From Asterias rubens (Eukaryota > Echinodermata > Asteroidea > Forcipulatida > Asteriidae): a DNA stretch of 64,000 bases. The stretch covers positions 16,375,994-16,439,993 of the forward strand of contig NC_047062.1 of assembly GCF_902459465.1 (NCBI RefSeq), given 5' to 3'. The position numbers and the translations under genes are program-made. Under the pieces are notes generated by a model. It had not been told where the DNA came from. It saw only the letters and a list, made by a program, of their open reading frames with translations, and made no database searches. Shown one piece after another: positions 33,701-48,700 of the stretch (position 1 is its first letter; the number at the start of each line of letters is the position of its first letter).

Positions 33701-36700
33701 GCATAAATGATAACTATCAAACTTTGAAAAGACTCTTCATACACAAATAAAAGGGAAACATGCAGTAACTTTCTATAAAAAAACCAATTGTTACAATAAC
33801 ACAATATTACAGTGATAACAAAATAGATAAGAAGCACTGCAGTACTATGAGCGAGTGGAGCAAAGCATAGGGATCTGTGAAGTGGATGAACTGCGTGCAG
33901 CTAAACGGTTTAGTCTTACGCTGAGAGGGTTACAAATTAATTACAAAAATACATCTTATGAAACAAAATAAAACCAGGTTCAATAACAGCAACTCAACAA
34001 CAACAACTGTTTACACAAATAACAAATTACTATTGGTTGTGCAGAAATCAATAAACAAAACTTTAACATGACATTTGCACTGTCATGTCAACATCAACAC
34101 AAAACATGTTAGGTCTGCTATTACAACTTAAAGGTAGGGTCACATTGGTACGACACTGAATTTTTTGTTTGCAAATTCTATCTGAAAGCCTCCTTGTTTA
34201 AAGATGGTATGGCAGTGAACAATCTGAGTTCATCTGAAATGTCCTCGTTGATTAGAAATCAGTAAAATTATGTCAACGAGTTAGAATCTTGAAAACTTTC
34301 TCAAGGTGAGTTTTAGAGGTTCAAATTTCTGTGGTGTCTGTTTGTGAATGCTACAGCCATTATCTTTCTTGATAATTTGGCCTAAAATCAGCATTGCCGT
34401 TACGATGACAAACGCCAATGAGTATGACTCTACCTTTAAAAACACTGGGCACTATTGGTAATTGTCAAAGACCAGTCTTCTCACTTGCTGCCTCAACATA
34501 TGCATAAAATATTAAACCTGTGAAAATTTGAGCTCAATCGGTCACCGAAGTTGCGAGATAATAATGAAAGAAAAAACACCCTTGTCACACGAAGTTGTGT
34601 GCTTTCATATGCTTGATTTCGAGACCTCAAATTCTAAACCTAAGGTCTCGAAATCAAATCTGTTACTTCAGAGGGAGCCGTCTCTCACAGTGTTTTATAC
34701 TATCAACAGGTCCCCCATTACTCGTTACCAAGTAAGGTTTTATGCTAATAATTATTTTGAGTAATTACCAATAGTGTCCACTGCCTTTAAGTCAAACTCA
34801 AAGTTTTGCAAGTTGCACAACAAAGGTAGGAAATGGTTCACAAGTGACAACTATGTATGAATCTCTATGAAGAGGGGGGTTGTGACCAGTACTGGGAATT
34901 AGTGTGGTTTGTCTCACCACTGGGACCTGGGACTGATCAGAAAGCTCTTGTAGAATCATACATGCTTGCTACCTGGTAATCACTTCACCTTACCATCAAC
35001 ATGAACAGCAACAACAAAATATCCACAAACACTTCTTACATGTAGGTCTACTAAGTAAAAAAGATACATTGTTAAACCATTTCTTCCTCCATGGTAAACC
35101 AAAGGCGCCAATGGTTTAGTATGGTCCTTCTTCCATTAGTTCAGTAATGAATGCCAATGGCCAAATAATTACAACTTACAACATCCAGTGGTTCTAGAAT
35201 CCAATAGGGATAAGTGATCTCCCTCGCTGATAATCTCTTCTTTACCATTATTAATCCGCTTCCAAAATTAACTCCCAACTGAAAATTCATTTCCAAATAT
35301 TCCTCCATATAAAACTCAAGAAACACATCCACACTCGTCAACATTTACATCATCACTGGTAGGAACCACGGCTCATAAAATAATGCAACATGTTTCAACT
35401 TGCTAACAACAACAACAACAAACAGGAGACTGAACTAAACACTGATTGCCCGCAAACAATACCCTTGACTGACTTCATAGCCTGGTTTGTAATTCAAGAG
35501 TACAATAGAGACTGCCCACATGCTCTATTGTGAGGGAAGGAATGCAATCAGGCAGGCAGTCGACCGTGAATAATTGAAAGACTGAGCTGAATTGTATGTC
35601 AACCTCAATGTTTATGAGGAGGGAGTCATGAACCAGGGCATTGTTATTCCAACAACACCCTTGTATAGAGCAAGGACCAGAGATACATTCATGTAAACAA
35701 ACCATGTAACCTGGGACATCACATGTTACCCAAAGAGCCACAGAGCCTGGACTTCCTGCAGGCATGATTTGTACTCAGCTCAATGCAAGAGCAGGCCCGA
35801 CTTCACAGAGGCAATTGTTCCCTCGGTGCCCTTGAAATGCTCTAGAAGATGTTTGCCATTTCCTCATAGGGTGCTATTTACCAAGGAGAACATGTCTTGG
35901 TGCCCTTGGTGTCCTTTCAAAAAAAAGAAGCATACAGGCCTGGAAGAGACCATTGAATCATACACTTTATGGAGATTGCACCGTCTGATTTTTGGAAGGG
36001 GCACATCTCAAGACTTGTCCAGCTGCTACTTTACAACTATTGAGTTTATGCGGAAATTATGACACGGATATCCAATATCCAATGAGCAGAAATGCCACGG
36101 AATGTACATGGTCACTCTTTTTGAAAATGGAGCGAAAAAATTTGCCTCGATGGTGCAACATTTTGAGAACAGGGAGAAGTTAAAAATTAGGGCAGTGCAT
36201 TTTTATTTGGGGTTTCGATTCATGGTTTAAAATTTTGTTCTGCTGATATTTTAAGACGGTTAACACTTAATTATTTACCCAAACAGTTTAGAATATTTCA
36301 CAAGTAGTAGCAATTGTTTGTGTTTTTTTTTATTTTATGATTATCATAACGACCTAATCATCTGGCACTTGATTATCAATGCCCACCACCGTCACCAGCA
36401 TTAACTCACATCCTTGAAACAAAAAAGTGTCTCCAAATTAAAAAATTAAAAACACAAAAGAAAGATGACAAGTTTTTTAAAGACATCTGCTATTCACATT
36501 ATTACTCCACAGTTACAATTATACATTGAAGCGATGCATGAACAAAGGTGTCAGCTGCATTTAGTTCCATACAGAAGCGATGAGGTCAGTACCACTGTGA
36601 CCTTTGAACTTTGAACTCACCTTAGAGATAGTGAGGTATTCAAATGGGATACAGGAAGAATCAGATCCCTTTTTGGATGAAGATAAAAAAAGTAAATCGG

Positions 36701-39700
36701 AAGGAAAGTTTAAAAAAAAGAAAAGAGCAAATTCAGGGAAGACGTCACCCAGAGCAAGAAAGGTAGTCTGAATGAGAAAAGGAAAAATCATTCTTCGGTT
36801 CAGTTATACTTCACAGGCAGTGAACACTATTGGGAATTACTCAAAAAAACTATTAGCATAAAACCTTACTAGGTAACGCGTAATGGGGAGAGGTAGATAG
36901 TATAAAACATTGTGACAAACGGCTCCCTCTGAAGTGACACGGTTTCCGAAGAAAGAAGTAATTTTCCACGAATTTGATTTTGAGACTTCAGAATTAGATT
37001 TTGAGCTCTCGAAATCAAGCATCTGAAAGCACACAACTTCGTGTGACAAGGGTGTTTTTTCTTTCATAGTTATCTTGCAACTTTGATGACCAATTGAGCT
37101 CAAATTTTCACAGGTTTGTTATTTTATGCATATGTTGAGATACACCAAGTGAGAAGACTGGTCTTTCATAATTACCAATAGTGTCCAGTGTCTGTTAAGA
37201 GTCAGTTCAGGTAAATAATTGACATACATGTAGTTGCTCATGGTCAAAAAATGATTTTTTTTATACTTTGTGGATGGAAGGGCCTTGGGGTGCAAGTAAA
37301 CAAATTGCACTTTCAATTCTATATATAGCCCGTTGCCATGGTTACGGCTCATTTTGTTTTTTGGCCATTTTAGGCCGATTTTGGGGTTTGAAAACTGGTT
37401 TTTAGCTCATATTTACAACTCCACCCCACCAAAATGCAAAATTATTTAAAAAAACGTTTTATATCACTACAAAGTATCATTCTTGGCCTTCCTTGAGAAA
37501 AAAAGTATTGCTTTAAATATCACCCTTGTGCTATTTTTGCATCATGCATTACAGTAGGTTTTTAGAACTTGCAAAATCGAAATTTTTACCCTATTTTTGG
37601 ACCCCAAAATGTCAACTCGCCAGGGGTCTAAGAAAAGTTTCCTTTCGGCTGTGATTAGGGCCAACATTGGTCTTTCCATATCTGGTGTCAAAAACTTGGG
37701 CAATTGTATCCTGTTGTGACAGTACTGCCTCAAAACTAGACTTTTTTCCCAAAAACGTGGTTCCACTCCCAGTTAACTTCATAACATTTCAACACTGTTA
37801 AAATCTGCTCGGCTTTCAAACTGCATTCACACAAGCTTTTTTGCTTCAAGTGTTATTTCTCTACACGGGCCCAAAACCCCAAACCCAACTCCCCAGCAGA
37901 GTGGGTAGATGGAGGTTACACAGGTCAACGCCGGATTGGTATGTTGTAGTGTGAAAAGGTCAGACCAATACCAAGAGATTTTTCATGGTGTAAAATTTTC
38001 TTCAATGACAAAGGAAAAGTAGTTAACGTCAAAGTAGATTCTTATTACAGGCACTAAGCACACAGAAGATGATAACAAGGACAGACATGACATATATTTA
38101 GAGACTGTTCGACATTCCACTGCACAAAAACTTATTTCTATGAAAAATGCTACAGGACTTAAGATGTAAATAAAGCTGTGATCACTATTAGGATGAATAC
38201 TGCCCTCTACAGTTTACCCTCAACTTTTCAGTGACCAGTCAGTCAAAGCCAGCTGGACCAGGGGCCAATTTCAATACCGCTAGTCAAATTTCTTTGCTAA
38301 GCAAAAATTAAGTGGGGGACCAGTCACAAGAATGTTAACTTAATGTAAGTTTGGCTGGTAAACTGTTTCTGTTAAGCAACACTTTTCTGTACTTTTCTGC
38401 AAGTTTTTGCTTCTTTACAAGTCTATGTTTGATATTAGGGAGTTATTACAATACTGAATTAGCCAGCCGGATATTGAATAATGTATTTTATCCATGAGTG
38501 ATTAAATGAAACAACTAGCTTTGGGCCGGTGGACCCACAGTTAAGGGAGAACACTGTCCTTTACAAAGAGAAGACATGAATAATAAGCAGATGAGGCTGG
38601 AACTAATCTTAAGGCACTAACTTTGCCATTGACTTCGGCTACAGCTACGCCTAGATCGGCGCGCCTGCCAGTGTTGAAGAGTAGACAGACGCTTGAATCT
38701 AGCCGTAGCTGTAGCTTAATAAAAAACAGTAGACACATGTCATGTATACATGATATCTGGGTACCTCAAGTACATGTTAGTGCAGAAGCAATATGATGAT
38801 TACAGTATGAATGAGAACACTGAACAAAAATCTCAAAATTGGCCCCTTGTGAAAGGAACAAAAACAAATGCAAACCCAAAAGTCTGATGAACATAAACCT
38901 ACTTCAAACAGGTAAAGTTTGAACGCTAACTAAAAAGCAGGGTGTGTCCAAACCAGTTAGTAACAATGTAAGCAGCTCTGGTGTTTGGAATAGCCAGTGA
39001 AAATGAATTGATGAACTGGTCTATAAAAAAAAGCCACACGCAACTGCAGCTACTGAATGGTCCTTTCATACCTTGGGGGAGAATCTTTCCCTACTCTATA
39101 CTGGTTTGCTGATTAATAACTGATTCCAAGTTTAAGTTGAACAACATTTACTCTATATCTGCTAACTTGCAGAGGACTAACGATAAAATTCCTGTAGAAT
39201 GTTTAGAAGATGATAAATGTTTTGGGTTAGTTTGACAGAGTGAGAGTGCAACGATCACAGATTTGAGAAACATATATTTTGTTGTAGTGTAACTTCAAGT
39301 GCGTCATTCAGATTGTGCAAGGAGTCGTGCCAGTATTTAAACATGCTACTGTGATGTTATTTTCTCAAAAGTTAAGTTATTGAATCTGACAAAAAGTAAA
39401 CAAAACGTTGCAGAGCCTACATGTTCCACTAAATCTACAGAATTGAGTGCTGTTTTCTATGTATACATTTTTTTCAAGTATAAAAAGTGACAAGTTAGTA
39501 AAAGACAGCACAAACAAATAAGAACAAAGTTTCCAAGATGCTTCAGTTAAATCTCTGGTAAAAATAAATCTGATATTAAATATCTTCTGAAAAAAAAGTC
39601 TGGCAAACTTTTTGTTTACTGCTTGCAAGATATTAACGCATAAACACAAGAATCAGCAGTTGCTTTAAGACCCTACCGAAATAATCTTCAACGCATTTAT

Positions 39701-42700
39701 TTGCATAAATCAGTAGATGTTCTGGACCAAATAAAACTCTGTACATGATCAAAACTATGATAAGCTTTGCATACACTGCACAAATCTCGGATGAGGCAAA
39801 TAATGGTAATAAATTGGTTGCGAATGTAGGATGTATCTACCAACTGAAACACAAACCAGCGTGGAGGAGCAACAACTAAGCAATTTCAAATCTTATCTGT
39901 CTTGGACACTCCTGTGTCTAATGTCATGGCTCTGCTTACCGAAGAATTCTGTACTCACAGCCACCATTTTTCACTAGCAGGCTAAGCACAAATCTGTATG
40001 CAAGTGTGAATTACACACATGCAGAAGAAAAACTTGCTAACCTGTGAAATATGGTTACATTAAGCACAGGTTGTTCTGCTTTTGTAAGCACAAATTTTTC
40101 GCATACAGTTAGCAGAACCATTTCCAAAAGCCTGTGAGCAAAAAACTCCCTAAGCACACACAAAAAACTTGCTTAACACAAACTGGTTACCAGCCAAAAT
40201 TCCATCACATTTACATTGCTGCAACTGGTGCCCCACTATAAGCAATATTTTTCTGCTTAACAACTTCAAGAAATTGTGCCCTGGATGTTCACTCAAAACA
40301 AGTGACTCAATAAACCAATCGCATATGTTTGGTTTTCAAGTTGTAAGATTCACTCTATATAATTGTTGCACTACAAAGGTTTTTGGATGTGAATGAGAGT
40401 ATTGGTATGACAGCATAAAACACCAACCTGGGCTATAGACAATCTCTCCAGCTTGCGCTGGAAGCGTCCGACCTGATCGAACACCTCCATCGAGTAGCGA
40501 TGTAACTCGTCCATCTCTGTCTGTATAATCACACTGTCCAATGGGTCTGAACGTTGCATTAAGATCTGAGCGTGCTCGGAGATCTCTTCCAGCCGTGAAT
40601 GGTTGAGTTCGATCTCACGTTGGAATGCCTGCAGCAAATAGAGTGCATTGGCTTGTAAATGCATTAATTGAGTACCAAAATTTGGTCAGGAGTTAAACAG
40701 AGTTTTATATGAAAGAATGAAAACACAGGCTTTGAGTTTCACAGTGGCAACAAATTGAATGGCCTTCATTGCCCTGGTCTAAGCCCAAGTACCACTTTAA
40801 AACTTTCCCATAGGCTTTAAGATTTTCTATTGGAGGTACCCTTTACAAAATGAAAATCAGTGTATGGTAAAAACCAAAACAAGATTGTTCACTCATGATG
40901 CAATTATTACATCCATAAAAACACTTACCATCATCTGTTTGATTTTGACCGATATGTCCGATTCCGAGAAGTGCTCCACGTTAGTGAGCTGCAGGTCCAT
41001 CTCAGTCAACCACACCAACATACTCTCTTTACAAGCGTCAAACTCTTCCTTCTGTCCCAGTGTGTACTTCAGCCTTCTCAAGATGGAGGTGCATCGTCGA
41101 GCCAGTTCATCCCATCGGCTGTTTGCCTGGTGGACCATGGACTTGAGCTGGCAGGCGTTGTCTGTGCGACCCTCCCGAGCCAGGCGGCGGTACTGTTTGT
41201 TGATGATCTCAAGCTGGGTCAGGTTCTCGTGGACTTTACGTTGGAATCCCTGGATTAATGCAATGAAAAATTCTTGTTGATAAATTTGGTGACTAAGATT
41301 ATACAAGTTATTGGCACTTTATTTGTTAGTCAGTTATACAATGGCAAAAAGTCATCAACTCAGCATGTAACCCCATCAAGAAATAAATAAAAAAAGAATA
41401 AATCAAATTTGTCTCTTTCTGAAAGGGCACTTCCCAACCATATTGATTTTGTTTGATTGACTCCAATTTCGCAGACTCAATGAGGTTTGAAGGGCTAGTT
41501 TCAAAGTTAAACTTAAACTCGCACTTTGCGAGTGATTAACATGAGGTTGCCAATAAAAAATCCTAATAACCAGGAATCCTTTGTTTACAAAAGGAATGGC
41601 CTCGTACATTCCAAGGCATTTCCCGGAAGGCAAGATGTAACATGAGGTGTCACAGGTTATATCTCTACACAACCCAAGTACACAAATTAATTGCAATATG
41701 CTATGTGGTTTTCAATTGGGTTGTGTACAAATAGTACCTGCAAGAAGTCCAGGTTCTGTGGTTCCTTTGTTTGTAATTATGTTACATAATTTATACAAAT
41801 TAAGTACATTTTCAGATTATTTAACAATCCAGCTGCCATTTCCATATGTTTAAAGCTTTGTAATGAAATATCAAAATGAAGAATGAATCACAAAAACACT
41901 TACCTCAAACTTCTTGATTTCTTCTTTGATGACAGCAAATGGTGCACTGGTTGTGTGTGGATTAGCGGCAATGCGTTCACTGCACGTCAACCATTCATCG
42001 AAGCGTGTGTAGTCATCAATGAACTTCTGCCATAGCCTCCACGTCTCTTCAATCCTAGTCGTGGAATGGTCAAGTAATCAGCGATAAGATAATAAGACTA
42101 CAAAACACTTTAAAGTTTTAACTTTGGTTTTTACCCATACATGGATGTGTTTAAGCACTGTATACTCACTACTTTCCCCCCGAGTCCTGCGAACAAATAT
42201 CACAGGCATACATGTATAACTCGGGTGGGTTTCGAACCCACAACTTAGGCAATTCTAGAGCAGTGTCTTACCAACTAGACAACTGAGAATACCCGGTAGC
42301 TACAGGCAGTTCGAATCCTATGTTTTGGCAGCGGGAACCGCAATGATATACAATAGATGTTAAATTTGCATCGGGGGATAAAGAATACCCCCATACACCG
42401 ATGTGGTGAAGCACTTTCCCGAGTCCAACTTCAGGAGTTGTATTGAGTTATATAACACCTGTTACTTTTAGAACCAGTACTCAAAAGAGGTTTACACATG
42501 GTGCTGCTGCAAACTTCATCTGATAACCCTTCAAGTGTTACTTTGCACTGAGATAGCATCCAGTGCCTTTAAAGCACAGCAGTATGAAATGTAAAAATGT
42601 CATCATACCCCATAAGTCTTCACACTCATATGAGACACACACTTACTTCATTTTCCTCTCCAGTGCCGAGGAGCATATGGCCCTCCATCTTTGATCTAAC

Positions 42701-45700
42701 GTTCTGGTTGCGGTCTGTATAGCTTCGTTCTCAGCATCCGAGGAGCAGGCGTCTGTGTCATGGAGTAACATCTCACATAGGTTGAGCACTGAGGCTACTC
42801 CGCTACTGTGGCGCTCGATGTCTTTCTGGATCTCCTGTTGAAAAGAAACAATTCCAGACATACAACTTTAGTCGGAAGAACATTCTTACTCTACTTCCAG
42901 AAAAATAAAACAGATATTGACCAGAACACAGTTTTTAAATTTTTGTATGGCACTACACCGGATAAAAAAGGATATCGGCTTCATGGCTACTGACCGCAGA
43001 CTTCTGCGCTTACCGCACATAAAATGATGTGCTTTACTGGGCACCGTAAATACAGTTTTATAGTAGCCCACAGGGCAAGTTCAGCAGTAGATTAGCCCAC
43101 ATAAGTTTTAACAAGACAAAGTTCGCCGGACTAGTGTTGATGGTGAGCCTTGCTCAATATTAGTTTTGTACACACCGTTTGCAAATGATGATTTACACCG
43201 ATTGCAAATGATGATTTTTGAGAAGCAACCAATACATTATGAGTAGCATTTTGCTTTGCGTTACCATGGAAGACTTAATTAGTTCCTCCACAGTTATACA
43301 TACAAAAATTCACTTCCTATGGGCACAATTTTATAGAGCTGCTCAAGCACAAAAGTAGCTAAGCACAACAAAATAATGCTTACCAGAATAAGGTAAACCA
43401 GTCAAAATACCATTCCATGGGTAAAAGCTAGCTGTGACTGGTATCCTGCTTATTTTTTATTAGCAGAAAACTGTAAGCAATATTTGCAGTTTAAGCATCT
43501 CTATGAATTCGGGGATCTTAACACTAGTAGTATGTCAGTAACATACCTGTTGGGTCTGCAGTTTTGCTTGAATCTCGATGACATCACACGTCTCATACAT
43601 GATTGGTGTACTCAGCTGTTTCTCCGTCTGTGTCAACCAATGGCGGAGATTGCCCATGTTCTGATCTAACTCCTGCACAGCGGTCAACGTGCCCTGGAGT
43701 TTCCGCACTCTGCGGAAGAGGAAGAAGGCAGTGAAAATAGAGTAAATATTTAGTCAGGCAGGGGAACATTTTTTTTGGGGGGGGGGGAACAGGAGAGGGG
43801 GGATTGGAACCTGATATAAGAAGAACGGGAAGGAGAAGAAGAAGAAAAAAAAACAAGGTGTTGTGAGCCACGATTAGAAACACCTACAATCTGAAATAGT
43901 CTGAGCTCACTGATAACAAAACTGTAGCTCATTTCAGAATTCTGAAATCTTCCAGACAAATTGTTCCTCCTGCAATACTGTTAAAAACAAAGAATTGTAT
44001 CTGAAATTTGCTGCTTGTTTTAATTGCCACTGTCAAAACAAATAAGTCCCAAAATAACATGTAAAAAAATCCCTAACATTAAAGAAGATTTTCTTGCTTC
44101 ATTGTAAAATAAATTTACTTCACTTTAAATTAATTATTTTTAGTCCTTTCTCTGGTGCGTTTGTTGATTAATAGAGGAAATTAATTTAAGCTCTTGAGAA
44201 GGACGCTGATTTACTTTCCCTTTATTGCTTTTCACAGAACTTCTACTCAAACCCTTCAAGTCAGCCTAGCGAGTATTTATCATATGTAAAATGCCATGGA
44301 TAGAATATTTGCTGCTGCAGAATTGAGCCCAGGTTTGACGGAGGCAGCAGGAGTGGATGCCCCCACAGGGCAAACCTCAGTCAGTGCATGTACATTTTGT
44401 TGTCTTACGTTAGCCTACTTTTCCACTATGCAACAATATGATTTGGCCTGAATATGAGCTAAGTCTCCTCTCTCCCATTTAGCCATCAAGCCTACATATC
44501 CAACAGATGGTGGGCTCTGTTATTAGGCCATTGGCAACTTGTATGAATGATGTGCCTACTCTCTCTGGAGGTAAACAACCCTTGAGCTTTTTATACCGAG
44601 GGTCTGTATTCAGCCACGATTTACCCCGTGAATAGTGGCAGAAAGGCTTGAAAGAACTCCTATGGTTACACAGTGCTGATGCTGTAATAATGTCCATTGC
44701 GCATAAATCACAAAATCAACATTCAGAGTACAGTGGGTACCAATTCATACATGATGCATGGTGGTGTGGTGTGGACATGAAGACTTGGGAGTCTTGAGAC
44801 TGCATTATTTACAGACATTAGAGCCAACAAATTTGTTTAGGTGGCTGGAGCATAAAATCATCAGTCTGATCAGCCTGCTCAGTTTAAATTAACCGCAAGC
44901 GTGTGTGAATTCTCAGGAAGTTTTGTTTACTATGGATTTGCGAAAAAAATTCCTTGAGCTTTTAAATTTTTGAATTTACAATGTAGGTAAAGCAATCACC
45001 AAAGGGAGAGAGTAATAATCTACATTGTGTCTAAACCTGTAGTTTTATATTTTGTGGTGATGCACGGAAACTTCCTAAAATTGTAATTAGGGAGGTTCAT
45101 TATAATCATGGTCTAAAATAAAGAGGGTTCCCTAGGCCAACAAGCTGTTTATTAGCAATTGTCCCAGACACCATCCACCGCAAACCTACACATTGAGAGC
45201 ACAACAATTTGGAAATTTAACCCCAAAACAAGAAACCAAAATCAATCACTCCAACCAACTATAATCCAAAACAAAATTATGCTCAATGATATGCTCATTT
45301 TCAGTTCAACCACTTCATGTTATAGACTTTTTAAAATGTCAATATTTCCTCGCGTAAATATATTCAATAATTATAACCAAAAGGGAAACAAGCTAGATAA
45401 ATTTCACACAATTGGAAATTAATGATTATTTTATGAGAAAACAACAGTTTATTTAAAGGAAAGGCAATTTACAATTTACCACAAATCCCACACAGAACAC
45501 ACAAACAGATGTCTTTGTCCACTACTGCTACAAATCCACAACCAGGGTTGCTTTCTCCCAGGAGAGACAAACCCTATGGCAAATTCAATTTGCTCAACAC
45601 ATTACCTGGAGGGAAACTCTCTGGCAAACTCGACATCATCACCACAAATGCAATCAAGAAAGTTACAACTCAAAAGGTATGCCTCCATACAATCCTGTAC

Positions 45701-48700
45701 AAATCATGCACGATGCAAATAACAAGTCTCATATATCCATACCACCAGAAGGAAACAACTGTGCATCAAACTAAAGCAACCTCCCTGGAAAGGACAGGGT
45801 CTGAACGACAATGTTTTGAATTTTTAAAAAAGGGACAACAACTCTCAACAAATCATAGCACTTTGATGCTGATTTCCTGTTAAATCAAAAGATAAGCTCA
45901 GTCTACCCAAGGCACATCTTAATAACTTCCTTCCTCATTTAGACTTTGCGAACAAAATGCAAACGGCCCTTCTGTGTGGTCAGAGGCATACTGTATCTGT
46001 GTGGATAATCTGTTTGAAAGCCACCAGAAAGCCTTGAAATCGCCAAGTTTTCTGTGAGAATCATCTCCCAAAATGGGATCAAGGCGGGTTCTCTCCGTTG
46101 CTACAGCAAGCTAATTTGCAGAGTGACAAAGTTGTTGCCCGAAAAGCAAGAGAAAACTTAATAAAGATGCAATCATTAAAAAAAATTGTATTAAGGTTTT
46201 GCAAGTCGTACAACAGACTTAGAAAAACAAAATCTCATAGATCAATGGAGAAAACAAAACATGTACAAATCTTTTAAAAACATTAAATTAATTGGATGTG
46301 CTTACAAATTATTAAGATTTCTTAAAAAAAAAATGCAGGGAAATTTTAAATCCAATTAAGTATAGTGTAGGACAACAAAATTCCATCTTGCCAATCCTAC
46401 AAAATATTGATCGTCACATGAAAATAAGCTCCTGTGCCGATTTTGATGTCTTGGTGAAGTTTTGGAATGTTCTCATTACACAACCGGCGACCCGAGGTAC
46501 AAAATGAACCTTACAGTTTTCTTTTTGTTAGCAAAAAAAAATAGTTAATAGCCTGACATTTCAAAGTTAGCAAATCAGTCTTCCTCAAAGGCTAAAAATG
46601 ACAACAGGGAATAAATTACGAGTAAGAACTATAACCTAGGTACATAAGAAAGAGACATAGTGGCGATGATTGTTACCCTCCTTCCATCCTCTACGACCAT
46701 CGGGATGTTAGAGGGTTACCATCATCGCTAGAAGAGACATTGACTTTTAGTATTAGGCCAAATAAAAAATAATACCAGTTGATCGTCCCCGCCCGCATCC
46801 TTTTTTGAGGCCGCATCCTCTTTTTTACTATTTACTATTTTTTCGATTTTTGTATAAATAAAAAATAAAAAAAAAATAAAAAAAGAACTCTTGTAACCGT
46901 CTGTTTCATAAAACAATATTAGTGAATGCCTACCAGCAAATCTTTTTAGTGTTACCCGACCCTGTTAGTGTTAGTGTTAACACAGGTCCTCATGCAACTA
47001 ATAGGTATATATAAGTTTGCGGTTGATTCAAACTGAATAATTGGTGGCCTGTTTGATTTGAAATACGGCCATCTTGAAAAAAAATAGTAAATAGTAAGGC
47101 CCTCGTCGTCCTACTCTTTTTGAAAAATCCAAACGATCAACTGGTATTTTTTGTTACATATTTGGCCTTACTATTTTACCTTGGTAAGATGATGGTGTTA
47201 ATCAACACTGAAGCCGACATTGAGATATGATTGGTCAGATAACACATGTAGGATGTATAGTAAAATGATGGCATATCATCTCTCAGCAGTATACTGTGAC
47301 GTCTTCATGCTCCGTCAAAACTCATCTGAACCATTCAATGCTCTTTCCCTACTCAACATCACAGAAGTCAAAGTGTTCCATATTAAATACAGTACTTCTA
47401 TCAGCGAGTTGTAATGAATATATAGTCATCCAATAGAGTGGTGATCCGTCATCCATGGACAGTAATAATAACTACACATTGAGAAAGAAGACTTCACTGT
47501 GTTATGGGCTGCTGATTTCCTGCTGACAAATCACTCTCGACTGCAATCTCCATTTGCTTCACGATCCTGGTCCAGCTAAAAGTACAACAAATCCGTGGAA
47601 TATCGCAGACAATAATGACAAGAGGTGGATAACCAAAGAGTTCTTCACAGACTCTCACAGTATAAACTGTTGTTTATTCAGTAGCAGTAGTCATTGTAGT
47701 TAGCTATTGTACATAACATTTTCAAGCTGCTTATAATAGGCAGATAACAACAGGCTCTTATTGACATTGTTACATAACAGTCTTTTGTTTGCCTCCAAAC
47801 TCCTCCCACTCTCTCATTGCCAGTGGGTAATACTAATAGGCATGTTATCTTCTTCGCATCCTAAGAACCTATAGAATGATTACTATTCAAGCGTGTAATT
47901 CTTGTCAAAGCGTAATTGATCCACACATTCTTTGATTCCAAATGCTGCAGTCTCTAAGATGCACAGGAAGGACACCATGGGAAACTAAAGTCTCAATCAG
48001 TCTGAAGACAAGGCTGAAGACAAGGCTGAAGACAAGGCTGAAGACAAGGCTGAAGACCAGCCAGCAGCAAGTGTTACACTAGTTTCATTCGCTGGTGAAA
48101 ACCACACCAAAATGCAAATAATTTCACAATGCATTTTCAAGATGTTGGCCGATTCTGAAACAGTCTCTGTTACAGTCCAGAAACTTCATGCAGAGTTGAT
48201 CCCATCATAGAGAGCAAAAATCTGTTCCCTGATCCCATCATCAGAACCACCCAGCTACTGCAAATGCTTCCCAGAATAGTTTCAAATACGAGTCTCGTCG
48301 TCTATCCATGCTTCTATTCGCCTGAAAATGTCCAGTCCAGATTTTGGAAAATCACAGCAGGAGAGTCAAAAGCTCAACCACCGTGTCGTTATTAAAAGCA
48401 TCTTGAATAAAACCTTGATTTATACATCTGAATAGCTACAACCATAGAGATAGTTCAACCAGCTGTGTAATGAGGAACAGAGAGTCTGTTTTGTTCACCG
48501 TTAATACTCGGGACGCAATGCCGTTTAACAACCCAATGATCACAAACAAATACAAGTAAATTACACTTGTCCGTTGTGCAAAACCTCGCCCCCACGCTGT
48601 CTGATTGCCCTGGCTACCAAGACCCCTATGGGACTAGGTTCTTTCAACTTCACTTTTAAGCCTGGGTGACTTGAGCAATTTATGCAGTGGATTGTTTTGA

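Noticed and set aside
37320-37800. Possible gene or element with GCCGTTGCCATGGTTACGGC-like start and moderately GC-rich text
   Set aside because: I saw no open frame with domain marks, no splice structure and no second copy in the window, so I list nothing.
40864-41280. Plus-strand frames opposite SYNE1 spectrin exons (also 33143-33379 and 61173-61445)
   Set aside because: Antisense shadows of coding exons whose splice borders and protein similarity are on the minus strand.
45159-45883. Two open frames in the 8.8-kb SYNE1 intron
   Set aside because: AT-rich composition, no recognisable motif, no coherent splice sites; phase continuity of SYNE1 does not need them.
47220-47414. 64-codon open frame right of the 46755-47166 element
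   Set aside because: Short, without motif, in an intron; not distinguishable from chance.
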